A stretch of DNA of 64,000 bases, taken from Epiperipatus broadwayi. Lineage: Eukaryota > Onychophora > Udeonychophora > Euonychophora > Peripatidae. This document shows, piece after piece, positions 44,580 through 58,440 of this stretch (positions within the stretch are counted from its first letter, which is position 1; each line of letters opens with the position of its first letter). The stretch lies in the NCBI GenBank assembly GCA_028023455.1, contig JAQFVV010007209.1, forward strand, positions 1 through 64,000, in the 5' to 3' direction. The notes beneath the pieces were generated by a model. The model was not told where the DNA came from. It saw only the letters and a list, made by a program, of their open reading frames with translations, and did no database searches. Position numbers and translations under genes: made by a program.

Positions 44580-47090
44580 GAATCTGTATTTGTATATTAG
44601 ATTATTTCCATCACCTATAAAGTATTGAACATCTTTAGAAAAATTAACATTATTTAAATTTTCCAATTACATTTCACTGTTAGTAATAGCACAAAGTTAA
44701 TACTAATGCCTAGTTAACAATAATACCTCTTTAAACATTGTGCACATTGTGCATGTATATACACAATGTTTCAAGAGGTATTATTCTCTCTTCTTCAGGT
44801 GTTGCTGGCCTGACCAGTGACATTACTAGTATGGGAATCCAACCTGGACCTTTGATTCTGGAACATTGAACTTAAAGGTTTCTCCACTTTTCCAAAGAGC
44901 AAAATTGATTAGTGGTTTCTATACATTATATATTATCACATTAAGTTGGAATTGTTTGCCATTATCATGTGAGCAGCTTATTTGAATGATCTTTTTTGTA
45001 TCCTTTTCTTTCAGTAATTTTGTATTTTTCCAATTGAACATATGTTCATTCATGGTCTACTACCTTAGATATAGCTGTTTTCTTTTTCTCTAATTATCAG
45101 GTTGTGCTCTTGCAATCATTATTTAATGGGTGACTGATCTCATCAATATACCTTCTTCCATATTCACATGGTATTTCATTGATTCAGTTTTTGCTTTTTA
45201 GCATTTCATGTTTAAGCATTGTAGATGTTAGAATTCCTCATAGTGTGCTATGGTGCTAGAAAGTTGTTCTGGTGTAATACTAATTGCTGATTTTCCTTAA
45301 TTTGTCTGCTGCTTTTGGTATGTTTTTTCTTTTGATGGTTTTTTGTTGACTATTTAAGATTTTCTTAATAACATCTGTTGTATAAACATTTTCCATAAGA
45401 TTTTGGTCTATATATATTTTTTCTTTTTTCAAATTACTGGTTTTTGAACAAATTTTTTTTGTTCTGTTCTATAATGATAGTATAAATCCATGTTTTTCAT
45501 TTTAGGTGGGATTGGATGTATATGTCAAATATTTGTCTGTATGTATGAAATTTCTGTCAACTGTAGTTTTGATTTTGTTAAGAGGAAGTCTTTTCACAAG
45601 AATACTTGAGAATGCCAATTTCTGTTCTTGTTCCAACTCTAATGTGAATTTAATTAAAGGGGATATGTCATTTATATGGTTTTAGAAAGTTTGTAATAAT
45701 GCTCCACCATGGAATTATTCAACAAACATAGCTATAGACATTTCTTGACTTTGTTGGAAAAATTCTGTGCTGTATTAAAATAGATTGTTATGCAGAATAT
45801 TAATAGTTCCACTATACTATCAATAGGAAGAGTTGTTCTAGTTTGTAAGCTATTATCACCATTTAATCTTTTTCTCACTAAACACAAAGTTTCCCATCAA
45901 AGCTTACTAGTATGCCAGTTCTTTCAATTTTCATGTTCTTGATTAAACAAAGTAACTAGAATCCTGACAAAAGAAGGTTTTGCATGCCAAAAGACTCTAA
46001 CATTTGAGAAGAAATGATAAGATGAATTTCTAGAATGAACAATAGGTAATAATGGAATATGATTCTTATGAATTTTAGGTTAACCATAAGGAAGAAGAAT
46101 TTTTTTAAAATATGATGTTAAATTTACTTTTTTGGAATCACTAAAGAATCTGAAATGTTTTCTGAATAATGCTTGTAACTTTGTTTCTGTATTCTGTATT
46201 AAATTTTTTACCACTTTCTGTATTGGCCTGCTGTGAGTAATCCTTGTATTTTGTTATTGTAATCAGTTGTATCCATTACAATTGGTTGCATTGCATTTTT
46301 CAGCAGGGAGAATGACAATTGAATTATCTATTTTAAGAGATTTAATCACTTTGCCCTAATCAAATGATATGTTTGGTTTCAATTGCTGTTGCTTTTCAAA
46401 TGTTCTTTTATTCTCTAGTGTAATTCTGCTGCTTCTTCTAAAGGCAAATTTTTAAGAGACTTCTTCATTGGCTGCCATTATATTTAATAAAAAGATATTA
46501 GATGGTATGACAGTAAAGTTTCATCCTTTTTCGAAAATAGAGTTTCTGCACCTGTTAAATGTTTAAAACTGATATTTTTAATAGATGAAGCTGGTACAGT
46601 GCTGGTACATTATGATTTTTGATATGCCCCTGTAAGTTCATAAATTTTTTTTGAATTCTTTTATTCTTCCATGTAATATATGTAGATTATGCTTTTCTTT
46701 CTCATTGAGAAACACTTGGAAAGTCCTTATCAGTAAGCTTATTTTTTAGAAAACATTTGACATTATTAATGTAATGCAAGGTATGATATTTGAAAAATCT
46801 TTGAGCATTTATTTGTTGTTTTAACAAAACTTCACTTGCTCTCTTAGTAATATTCTCAACACTCTGGGAGTGCAACAGAAGTTTTAGATGCAAACTCTTT
46901 GGAACAATTCCTTCAAATTTACATTTAAATTAGAATGATTTACATGTACACAAGAAAGTTAAATGATTTTCTACTTTGGTCAACTTTAGACATCATTTTT
47001 TATAATGCTTAAAATTGATATAGTATTGGGTTCATATTGAACAGTTAGTGTTTTCCTGAAGGATTGTGATGGTGGTATTTTAGTTGTACT
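44580..47090 (-). mobile_element. PLE family A copy 1, decayed
   Basis: On the minus strand the 5' end is near 47085. A coding region with many stops runs to about 45000, then a 3' UTR with a box B-like element (GGTTGGATTCCC), the CACTGGTCAGGC block and the CACCTGAAGA block near 44790-44840, ending near 44580. Recognisable pieces are VILPAEKCNAT (near 46290) and NEIPCEYGRRYIDEISHPL (near 45200-45140), matching the PLE ADKGNAT and GIY-YIG segments. Not functional. Confidence 0.75.
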
Positions 47091-48350
47091 TTATATTGAA
47101 CTGTCTTCATGATCTAATATTAAGTATTGGATGACTTTAGAAAAATTAACTTTATTTAAATTTTCTAATTACATTTAACTGTTAATAATAGCACACAAGT
47201 TAGTATATGCATAATGTTCTGAGAAGCATTATTCTAATCTGTTTCAGGTGTTGGTGGCATGAACAGTGACAGTACTAATATGGAAATTAAGCCTGGACCC
47301 TTAGATTCTTGAATATTGAATTCTATTGCAATGCTTTAACCAACTGAGCCATCCTGCCAAAGCAACAGTTGGTAGAAATTTTATAAAGTTATCTATGAGG
47401 ATCCACCAGATTCTTTACTTTTTCCAAAGAGTAAAGTTGATTAGTGGTTTCCATACATTATGAATAGTCACACTTAGTTGACTTACGGCATTATTCACCA
47501 TTGTCATGTGAGCAGTTTTTTTAATTATCTTTTCGTACTTTTTGACTATATCCAAGATTTTGTATTTTAGCAATTGAACATATATTTATTGGTATATACA
47601 TAATCTGCTACCTTGGATACATCAGTTTTCTTTCTTCTAATCATCATTTTGTACTATTTCAATCAGTTTTCAAGGTGACAACTGGCCTCATCAATACACC
47701 TTCTTTCACATTCACATGATATTTCATAGATGGAGTTTTTGCTTTTCAATGTTTCAAGTTTAGGCTCTGTAGATGTTAGGATTCTTCATAGTGTGATATG
47801 GGTCTAGAATGCTTCTGCTGTTATACTTATTGTAGATTTTCTTTAATTTGCCTGTTATTTTTGGTATATATGGATAAACTACAGTACCAATAATTGTTTT
47901 TTTTGATGGTCTTTTTTTCTCTATTTAAGGTTTTATTAATAATAGCTGATAGATAATTATTTTTTATACGAGTTTGTTCTATATAGATCTTTTCTTTTTT
48001 TAAACCACTAGTTTTTGAACAAACTACTTGTGCTCTGTTCTATAGTGATAGTATAAGTCCATGTTTTGTATGTGTGATATAGTTGGATGTATATGCTAAG
48101 TATTTTTCTATATGTGTGTTTTCTGTAAACTGTAGTTTTGGTTTTGCCATGAGGGAGTCTTGTCACAAGAACATCTAAGAATGCTAATTTTTGTTTCTGT
48201 ACTGATTTTATTAATGGCTTATTGGAGGGAATATGTTTCCAAAATATTTATAGTAGTACTTTATCAAATTGCCATGCAACAAATGTAGTATATAGCAAAG
48301 ACAAACAGTAAGTGGATATGGATTAGTCTTAATAGCTATGGTTTCCTAAC
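47090..48350 (-). mobile_element. PLE family A copy 2, 5'-truncated, head-to-tail with copy 1
   Basis: It carries the same 3' half as copy 1 in the same orientation, immediately upstream of it. It has a tRNA-like element near 47300-47370 (GGATGGCTCAGTTGG on the minus strand), GIY-YIG remnants near 47690 and a linker similar to 45400-45760. A truncated copy placed head-to-tail before a longer copy is the usual PLE arrangement, where its 3' part serves as the pseudo-LTR. Confidence 0.7.
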
Positions 48351-48559
48351 GCCATTTAATATTTAATAGTAATTGATGGAACATTACCATCACTAATCTT
48401 CAAGAAAACACTAAGTATTTAATATGGACCCAATACTATATTAATTAGACATTATAAAATTATGACTAAAACTTGTCAAAATAGAAAACCATTTAACATT
48501 TTTTATGCAAATGTAAATTTGAAGGAATAGTTTCTAAGACTTTGCAACTAAAACCTGCA

Positions 48560-50690
48560 GTGAACTCGCAGAGGAGCTGATAAAATTACTAAGAGAGCAA
48601 GTGAAGGCTCTCTTAAGTGAAAGAATAAATGTTCAAAGATTTACCAAGTATCAAACTTTACATTACATTAAGAATGTAGAATGTTTCCTAATGGCAAACC
48701 TACTGATAAAGAATTCACAAGAACTTCTCAAGCAGTCAGAAAATCGTATTTTACATTACACAGAAAAATAAACGAATTCCAAAAAAAAAAGCTTGCAAAA
48801 CTACATGGGCATATCAAAAGTCATTCCAAGCAGTGTATCAGCTTCTAATCTTAAAAAATCTTAGTTTTTAAACTTCTAACAGATGTTGAAAATTCTGACC
48901 TTGAAAAAGGATTAAACTTTGCTATCACATCATCTAATAACCCTTTATTAGATAAAATGGCAACCACTGAAGAAGTCATTGAAAAAATACATTTAGATGA
49001 AGCAGTAGAATTACACTGGAGAAGCAACAAAAATTGAAGTCAAACATATTCCTTGATGAATAAAAGTAATTAAACTTCTCAAAATAGATAAATCTATTAT
49101 CATTATTCCTGCTGACAAAGGCAATGCAACAGCCCTAATGGATATAAATGATTACATCAACAAAATACAATAAATCTTCATAGCAGACCAATACAGAATT
49201 ATGGCAAAAAGGACCGATTCCAAATACAAAAACAAAGTTACAAGTATTAATCAAAAAGCATCATAGGTATGATTCAGAAAGTAAACTAATATAATATTTT
49301 AGTAAAATTCTTCATCTTTATAGTCTACCTAAAATTCATAAGGATCATGTTCCAATTAAGACCTATTAATAGTTCTAGAAATTTATCTTGCCAAAATTTG
49401 TCAAGATTTATTCTTAGTATTCTTAGTCCTTTGGCATATAAGACCCAGTTCTTTGTCAGGGGTTCTAGACACTTTTGTAAAATTAATAAACAACATAAAA
49501 ATTGATAGAACTTACATACTAATAAGCTTTGATGTGGAAAGTCTATTCACAAATGTACAATATTAAGAAGCATAATCTATTCTAAGAAAATAATTTAGTG
49601 GTGATAATAGCTTACAAAACTGAGAACAGTTTTGCTGATTGATAGTATAATGAAACTCTTAACATTCTACATAACAACAATCTACTCTTAATGCAATACA
49701 GAATTTTTTCAATAAAATCAAGGAATGGCTATGGATTCACCATTTTCATTCCTGATTAGCAATATTTATAGGGAAAAACCCGAAACCACAGCTACTCCAC
49801 ATTGGCCTAAAGTTTGATTTTGCAATGTTAATGATATAATTGTGTATGACCACATGGTAGAGCACTACTATAAACTTTTTGGAAACATATCAACAACATA
49901 TCCCCTTAAATTAAATTCACAATAGAGTCAGAACAAGACAAAAAATTGGCACTCTTAGATGTTCTTGTGACAAGACTCCCTCATGGTAATATCAAAACTA
50001 GTTTACAGAAATCCCACATATGCAGAAAAATACTTAGCATATACATCCAATCACACCAGAAACTCATAACATGAAGGTATACTATTACTATGGAACAGGG
50101 CAAAAGAAATTTGTTCAGAATCAGTGATTTAAAAAAAGAAAAGATCTATGTAAAATAAACTCTTATGAAAAATGGTTATGAAAACCCTAAATAAACAACT
50201 AAAGAAAAAACAGTATATTGATTCATGCACACCAAAAATAGCACACAAATTACGGGAAATCTGCAATCAGTATGTCACACTGTAAAAAAATTCTAGCATC
50301 TACAAAGCCTAAACTTGAAATGCTGAAAACTAATATTGCATCCATGAAATACCATTTGAATGTGAAAGAATGTATATTGATGAGACTAGATATCCCCCAT
50401 AAAAAGTGATTGCAAGAACACAAACTGCTGATTAGAAGAGATAAAACAGATGTGTCTGAGGTAGCAGACTATGTATGTATCAATAAACATAAATTTATTT
50501 GAAAAAAATACAAAATATTGGATAAGAGAGGAAAAAGTATAAAAACAAAAATCCAAAAAAGCTTCTCACATACATTGGTAAATAACCTCATAAGTGAACC
50601 TAGTGTCATCATACATAATGTATGTAAACTACTAATCAACTTAAGAAAATGTAGAAAATCAGGAAAAAACACATAGATAAGTATATGAAA
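48560..50690 (+). pseudogene. PLE family A RT plus GIY-YIG polyprotein, degenerate
   Basis: This is the best-preserved coding region of family A. N-terminal RT blocks (ADKGNAT, LPKIHK), the motif A-like SFDVESLFTNV and the endonuclease start (HEIPFECERMYIDE, where the usual YIG has become YID) can be followed. A frame change then leads to LQEHKLLIRRDKTDVSEVADYV. The YxDD catalytic segment is not clear by eye near 49840. In-frame stops such as that at 49171-49173 rule out function. Confidence 0.7.
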
Positions 50691-50721
50691 TTTATACTGA
50701 TTATTGCCTTTTTATGATGTC

Positions 50722-50870
50722 AATTGGTTAGTGAATTACCTTAAAATGTAATATTCAAGAATCTAAAGGTTTAAGTTCGATTCTCATGCTAGTCATGTCA
50801 CTGCTCAGATCAGAAACACCCGAAGAACAGAGGAGAATAATACATATCAAAACATTCGGCATATACTAAA
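50722..50870 (+). other. tRNA-like module in PLE family A 3' end
   Basis: Box A-like TCAATTGGTTAGTG (50722-50735) and box B-like AAGTTCGATTCTC (50771-50783) are about 50 bases apart, as in a tRNA gene promoter. The rest lacks a tRNA fold. The CACTGCTCAG and ACACCCGAAGA blocks follow, as at the other family A ends. Confidence 0.6.
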
Positions 50871-50995
50871 GTGTTTGCTAATATTAATAGTGGAATGGTA
50901 TTGGAAAAGTTAAAGTTAATTTTTCTAAAATATTCAATACTTATTAAATGATGGAAATAGTTTAATATATAAATACAACTAAAATACTATCATGA

Positions 50996-53270
50996 CAAAC
51001 CTCAAGGAAAACATTAGAATCTATTTTCAATTTTTCATTAATTAAATAAAAGTTTTTTTATTTCAAATTATTTTTATAGTTTATATCATACAAATTAGAA
51101 AGTGGTAACAAATTATTAAAGTCAAAGCAAGCTACCTATTGATTTTTTTTTTTTTGGTTTTAAAGAATTCCATATTTATTTCAAAACTCACCTTTAGAGT
51201 TAATATTTCACATTTCATGTCCAAAGCTTAAGGTTTATAGAAAAATATTTGTAGAATATAGTTATATGAATTTTTATTCTCATACAAAATAATAGTACAA
51301 TTTATAACTGATGAAAATATATTTGTGTAATTAAAAAATAATCATATATAAAAATGTTTTTTTCATATATTAAAATAATAAAACATAATACTAATTTCGA
51401 TTTAACTTGAATTCTAGATAAAAATTGTCTAGAGTATCAGTTATCAATAATAAAAACTAAGTAAAATAAATTATAAGTTATTTGAAAAGAAATATTGGAA
51501 ATTTGATCTTATCATGGCTTTTAATAAATATTTTTTTAAAAGACGAAAAGCAAAAGCAAAGATTTAGAAAGCCACACACATATATACAATCTAAAAATGC
51601 TAGCTCTGTAAGTTTTCTAAAGTTCTCAGGCATATGTTGAGTACACTTAAAGTATAATCATTTTTACTATATACTGAATGACTACATAATTTAATAAAAT
51701 AAGCTTTTTTTTTCTCAAAGCAACTTTATTAAGTCACTAAAGTATGATCCACCTGTGCAGGGACAACATTCTGTCACCTGCAGCAGTGGACCATAGAGGC
51801 TACAATGATACATTGATATTCTACAATTGGACAGTGGCTCAAAGCAATGCAACTGCCTGCTTTTTTATTCATTTACATAGATAGCTGTAAATATTTTTCA
51901 AAATTATATAGTGTGAAAATGTAGCATGATTACTAGAAAAAATAGTATATATTTTGGAGTGAAGATCTCTCTAATTATATGCACATAATGTAAACTTTAG
52001 CACAAATTTGTGACTGACTATGAAACATGCAATATGAGACTGTAAGCTATTTGACAGACATAAATTTATGCAAGGTTTAAACGTTATTTATGAAAATTGT
52101 GTTTGAAGCGATTGTATGCTCTCAATATATTTAGTAATACTTTACATGCCCAAATAATTCAGACATTAAAATATAAGTATAATTAGTTAGAACTTGATAC
52201 ATGAAATAATTTTTACAAAAGATTTTAGAACAGTAGGTTCTATCTCTAACTAATTATATATATATATACGAGCTATGAAAAATTCAGAATGAAGCTATGT
52301 TATCAGAATATGCAAATCATTATCTAATATTAGAGGATTATTACATATTCTAAACTTAGAATTATGATCAACTGAAGAGATAGAGCATAGGTGTTAGATT
52401 TTCCATAAGATCTAACATGAATCTATCATATTGAAATTTCTAGATGTAACAATAAAAAATAACAAAATCGATAATTGGTTATCACAAAAAAGTCTGTACC
52501 TATTTCATCAGTTCTTATAATACAAAGATATACTCAGAAAAGCTAGAGAAATCCAAAAAATAATAAATAAAATGAATGCATCAAATGCCAAAGAATTAGC
52601 ATCAGAAGCAAATATAAGTAGCAAGAATATCAGCATCTACAAGTCGATAACCAACAAATCTTCCTTGTCACTGGATTTAAGATATGTACAATTTCAGACC
52701 AACCATCATCAAACCAATGCTAAAATTAAGACATAATATTATATAAGCAATCATTAATATTTGAACTGCATAAACATAAATAAATGCTAAAATAACTAGA
52801 CTTTAAACATATATCAAAAAATTGGGATCATATAGAGATGCTGATCATCATCAGTGCTCGGGGCCATTTGATAACTACTGAATGAACTGGTCAGCATTAA
52901 ATTAGTCATTATCATCATAAAACATCTAAATAAAGTGTAAATTCAAACTATATATGCTTAAGTGCTACCATAAAAAAGGTAATTATAACTACATATATGG
53001 TTTGAATTTATAATGGTATAAAAAGATTTATTAATTTATAAAATGTGATCACATTAAAAATGATTTTTATTACCGTAGTGCAATCTAAGTATTTCTTTAA
53101 AGAATTATACAGATGTCCATAAAACATATATCTTGGATACTGTTAGTCTGAACATAGGTTTGGTGTTGCAAACACCCTTGTTACAAAGAACAAGAGAAAA
53201 TAAAAATATTTAAACTATAACTAGAATTAAAATATTTTGCTAGAATAACATAAAATAAAAAAAATAAAAA
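50996..53270. other. Gene-free region with faint retroelement trace
   Basis: Mostly unassigned AT-rich DNA. At 52425-52500 a short plus-strand stretch translates as LKFLDVTIKNNKIDNWLSQK, reminiscent of the post-YxDD segment of PLE RTs (FLDxxI), but it is too short to be sure. The 51750-51860 segment is more balanced in composition (two CACCTG-containing blocks) without a recognisable identity. Confidence 0.4.
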
Positions 53271-53278
53271 ATATTGTT

Positions 53279-54119
<841 letters not shown>

Positions 54120-54650
54120 TTTTCAATATTTAACTTTATTACTGTCTAATATGCTTTCAATATATTTTTACTATATCATATTCATGGCATATAGTAGTAT
54201 GATTAAATGTTTCTTCATATCAGTGTTTAATCAATGTTTAAGTAACTGTTCATGTATTCAGTTTTAAATTAAAATTAAAATTTGAATAAGTCAATATTTA
54301 CAGACCATGAGCAGAAAACTTCTCATAGATTTGAGCTAATAAAAGAAGAGATAGTGTACACTGAGAGAGGATAGAAAGCAAAAGATCAAAGAAGCATGTG
54401 CAATAGCTAGTGGCCATTTTTCTATTAACAAAAAAGAAACAAATATACCCATTTCATTATCCATTTCAATGAAATGGGTGATTTGAATATTCAAGTTTAA
54501 ATTTTAAATCAAAATTGAATACAGGAATAGTTAATTAAGCATTGATTAAACACATATAAAGAGCCATTTAATTACACCACTATGTGTCATAAATATGATA
54601 TAGTAAAAACTATAGTGAAAGGATGTTAGGCAGTAATAAAGATAAATAAT
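54120..54650 (+). mobile_element. PLE family D remnant flanked by inverted terminal repeats
   Basis: Inverted repeats of about 145 bp (about 54145-54290 and 54500-54645, diverged) flank the last codons of a GIY-YIG domain (EDRKQKIKEACAIASGHFSIN, 54370-54432). The order matches the 39425-39775 remnant: inverted terminus, nuclease tail, terminus. The repeat sequence differs from those of families A to C. Confidence 0.65.
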
Positions 54651-55325
54651 AAAAAAAATATCTTTTTATGGGTATTTTGATTTTATCAGATATTATGTTG
54701 GCTCAGAAAAGAAGAAAACTAGAAACCATATTTGAATTTTGCGGATATCAAAAAATTGAGATTGTATTACAATGAAAGATACTTTCATCATTGAACAACT
54801 GGAAGAGTAGAATTTAAAAAAGTGAAGAAAATTTTTTAAATTAAAATTTGTATTTGAAATGCTATTGAATAAAAATTCTGTTTTAAAATATTAAAATTAT
54901 TTTCTAATTTTTATAATGTCTCAAATTATTCTAATATGATATCTGCAATGATATATTAGCTATAATTTTCATAAGCTGGCATAATAAAAAAGAAAATATA
55001 TGTGCATAAAATAACAGTGTCAAAATCTTAATAAAATTCCCCCCAAAAACAACATTCGTAATTATTCAAAAAAATATTTTGGAAATAATATCACAAATAG
55101 CTATGACCACTGATAATAAAGAAATATGTCATTTATACTAGTTTTGCTTAATTTTTTAAAATTAAAATATCAATATATTAAAACTATATAAATTTATGAA
55201 TTAAACAAAATTAATATATTTGAATATATGACTGTACAAAATACAACTATAGCATTTTTAAAAGGATATCTCTGAGCCTCCAGAATGATGTTCTGTATAA
55301 TTAAAAAAATATTTTACAAATACAA

Positions 55326-55328
<3 letters not shown>
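54651..55328. other. Gene-free AT-rich region
   Basis: No recognisable features. Confidence 0.5.
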
Positions 55329-55374
<46 letters not shown>

Positions 55375-55378
55375 TTTG

Positions 55379-55418
<40 letters not shown>
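55329..55418. repeat. (AT)n microsatellite
   Basis: Two long TA dinucleotide tracts with a short break. Confidence 0.9.
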
Positions 55419-55420
<2 letters not shown>

Positions 55421-58230
55421 GACCCTCTGAGTGGGCACAAGGAGTTGAGATACTTTGTATCTGTAGTGAATAGTTGCATTTTGATTAAAAAAAAATAAAA
55501 TCGCCCCAAATTTTTAAAAATTTTTTTATATTAAGTGTCTCAAACCTTATATGTGAGTCACTTATGTATTTTGATTAGCAGTTTTACAAGTATTTATTAT
55601 TATTCTCATATTTAATGCAAGAAAGAGGGGTTATTTATTATAGGAATTAGTATATTTTGTCAGGAGGATGCAAAGTTATTTTATGTTAGTGTTTAGTATT
55701 GGTTTGAATGGTTTCCTAATCCCTTATTCATTGATACCTATTTTTTTATCAACATTAATAGCCATCTCAATTATATTTAGTCAAGATAGTTTAATATTTA
55801 GATTGCAGTACATGTGCATGCATGTATGACTCTGTATCATTTTCATTACATTTTCATCTTTTAATAACATTAAGCAATAGTACATTTAACATGAAGATAT
55901 CTAAATTACAGTAATTATCGTTAATAATTTTACAAATATATATTTTTTTAATTTTTTTTTATAATTAATGAATATTTGGATCAATGGATTATTTTACAAA
56001 TTAAATAAATTATTAATCATTTTGCTTAACAGTTAATTAATATTCATTTATTTCAGGTTTGTAAAAGTTATTTTTATTATTATTATTTTTGTCTTAATTT
56101 AATTGTAAAAGTCAGAATGATTTTTTTTAAAAGAAAAGATTTCTTGCATATGTAATGAGCTTAAGTGCAAAAGGTAAAGTTAACCTTTTTTTTGAGTGCA
56201 GATGACCTTTTGATGGGAGAGGGAGAGATATCTATTTAACAAATAGTATTCATTAAAAATTGCTTATTATTGATGTAATTGCAGCCAGTATATTATTCTT
56301 CTCTGCTATAACAAGACACATGTCTCTTCCAGATGTCAAATTTGTTTTTTTTTTTTAAAAAAAGCTTTAAAGTAAACTTCAAGTACGGAAAAAGTCTTCA
56401 ATTAGCATGTTAGGCTAAAAATATAAGAAGGTATATCGGTTTTCATTTCTTTACCTCATTTAAACATTTGAATTAATCATCTTTTGCTTATTACTATTTT
56501 TAAAATGTATATCTATAATATTAAGCTTGCATTACTTTATTTATTTATCATTAAGAAGGAAGATAGAATGCATGAACTTTATAATCATATAACTAATCTA
56601 TGTGTATCTTATAATATCTTTTGGAAATGTGTGCAGAACATTTTTACAGAATTTATTTTAATTTTTCTTTATATCTTATATCTTAATTTTACAAAATTAA
56701 ATTAAAATTAAAGGATATATATATTTTGATATATCATGCCATGCTTAAATTCATTACGGAAAAATGACTTTATTTATTTATTGAGAATTCTTAAAATAAT
56801 ATGTGCTTTTATGAAAGAAATAAAATGTGAATTACCCCAAATAACTAAAGAATACTACTTATTAAATATGTACTTAAATCAGATGGAAGGATGCGAATGC
56901 GGTATATTTCTGTTCTCTTCGATATGGATGCATTATAAAATAAATTATTATTAATTGTGGAATTACCAATGAATTATGATATATTAATTTGCAATGTTTA
57001 AAAATGACTATATGTATACTAGCTTATAAATGTCAGAAAAACAAATGCTATTTAAGAAATTTATTAAGAACAATTGCTTATTTAATTTAAAAACTACTAC
57101 GGAGTGAATTAAATAATTGTTGTACAACTGTAGCTGAAAATGTCTTTCATATTTCTGTCATGATAAAGATTGATTACTTATGTGTGATGTAATAAGCTCA
57201 AGTAGTTACACTACGAACATTGGAGATATTAGATCAGATTTAAGTTATGATTATTTCTTTTTGTTATCCTACAAAAATTCATTTTATGTTTCATATTCTT
57301 AATAAACATGAATTCAGTTTGGAATCAACCTCTGTATCATTTAATGAACTCGGAAAAAAGATTTTGCAAGTGAATTTTTTTATTTTAAATCAAAGAACAA
57401 AATGACTTTTGTTTTCTTTATTTTTTTTTTTATATATTACTTGTCATCATCACTGTATATAATAGATAGATAGACATATTTAGTATTATGTTTTGTTTAT
57501 AATTTTGTGCTATTATGAACTTCTAGATCGTCTCGGGATTGCGTATTCACAAATTGTGGATACGCTGGTACAAATTGATTTTATTCAAATATGTTTTATG
57601 TTTCTTTTAAGAAGGTAAAGGAAAGAAATGTATTTCTTTTTTCTCTTTTATTATATTGTTAAAGAGAGGTGTATATTATTTTGTATATTTTCTTATCTCA
57701 AAGTGAGAGTTCTGGCTTCTAAATCAACGAACATATAATAGAAATAGTCGGATAGAGATGGTAAAGAAATATCGTTCGTAATATTTATGATTATTAAATT
57801 TTAAAAATAGCTTAAAGTTTATTCGGAATTAAAAGTTATATTTTAATGTATTAATTAGTTACCGTGTTGCTTGCATAGTATATAACTTAGAATTATTTTT
57901 TTATATATTCTTATTTATGTGTGTGTGTCTATTCTGCACAATTATTACATTTACTTAATAAAAGTTCAATTTATAGATATTTTTACGTATAAATTTTGGA
58001 TGTTGTCGTATTCTAAAGAACTGAAAGGATTTGTAGGTTATCTGTATGTATTTATCTGCCAGCGTGTATATATAATGTTAGACATGTAGAAGAGCTTTGG
58101 GAATGGAAATTACTCTGGATGCGTTCTATGTTTGTAGGGATAAGAGATTTTGCCTATGTAGTATATTTTAATAATTTTCCATGAGTAGAGCCTATTTTAT
58201 ATTGTATGTGTATTATGAAGTGATAGTTTT
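55419..58230. other. Gene-free AT-rich region
   Basis: Short open frames at 56484-56705 and 56736-56954 have no recognisable motif, signal or splice context, and I do not call them genes. No repeat family was recognised. Confidence 0.45.
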
Positions 58231-58440
58231 GAAGTTGAGTGATGTTTTCTTATGGTCCTGGTGATGAGGAAAAGTCCCACACCAATAGTATATTTCAGAA
58301 TTAGATGAGTTATTGTTGAAGTATGAAATGATATTTAGGAAGTTGAGTGATGTTTTTCTTATAGTCCTGGTGATGAGGAAAAGTCCCACACCAATAGTAT
58401 ATTTCAGAATTAGATGAGTTATTGTTGAAGTGTTAAGCAA
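58231..58440 (+). repeat. 108-bp tandem duplication
   Basis: Two nearly identical units start GAAGTTGAGTGATG at 58231 and 58339. They share GGTCCTGGTGATGAGG or its one-base variant, GTCCCACACCAATAG and a GATGAGTTATTGTTGAAG end. A 75-codon frame on the minus strand merely spans the repeat. Confidence 0.85.

Larger units (their letters stand above)
48365..50995 (+). mobile_element. PLE family A copy 3, inverted relative to copies 1-2
   Basis: A plus-strand copy from the shared 5' end (48365-48560 is the inverse of about 46890-47085) to a 3' end near 50990. Visible coding blocks are SIIIIPADKGNATALMDIN (49093-49149), LPKIHKDH (near 49326), SFDVESLFTNV (49525-49557) and IHEIPFECERMYIDETRYP (near 50343). 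The 3' UTR holds box A-like TCAATTGGTTAGTG and box B-like AAGTTCGATTCTC (50722-50783). Frames are broken throughout. Confidence 0.75.

Noticed and set aside
52380-52520. PLE reverse transcriptase fragment
   Set aside because: Only one short FLDVTIK-like stretch is visible, so it is mentioned in the regional note but not called as an element.
56484-56954. Two adjacent frames of 73 and 72 codons as possible small genes
   Set aside because: AT-rich composition makes such frames likely by chance, and no motif or conservation evidence can be seen.
58213-58440. 75-codon minus-strand frame
   Set aside because: It merely spans the 108-bp tandem duplication and shows the repeat twice.
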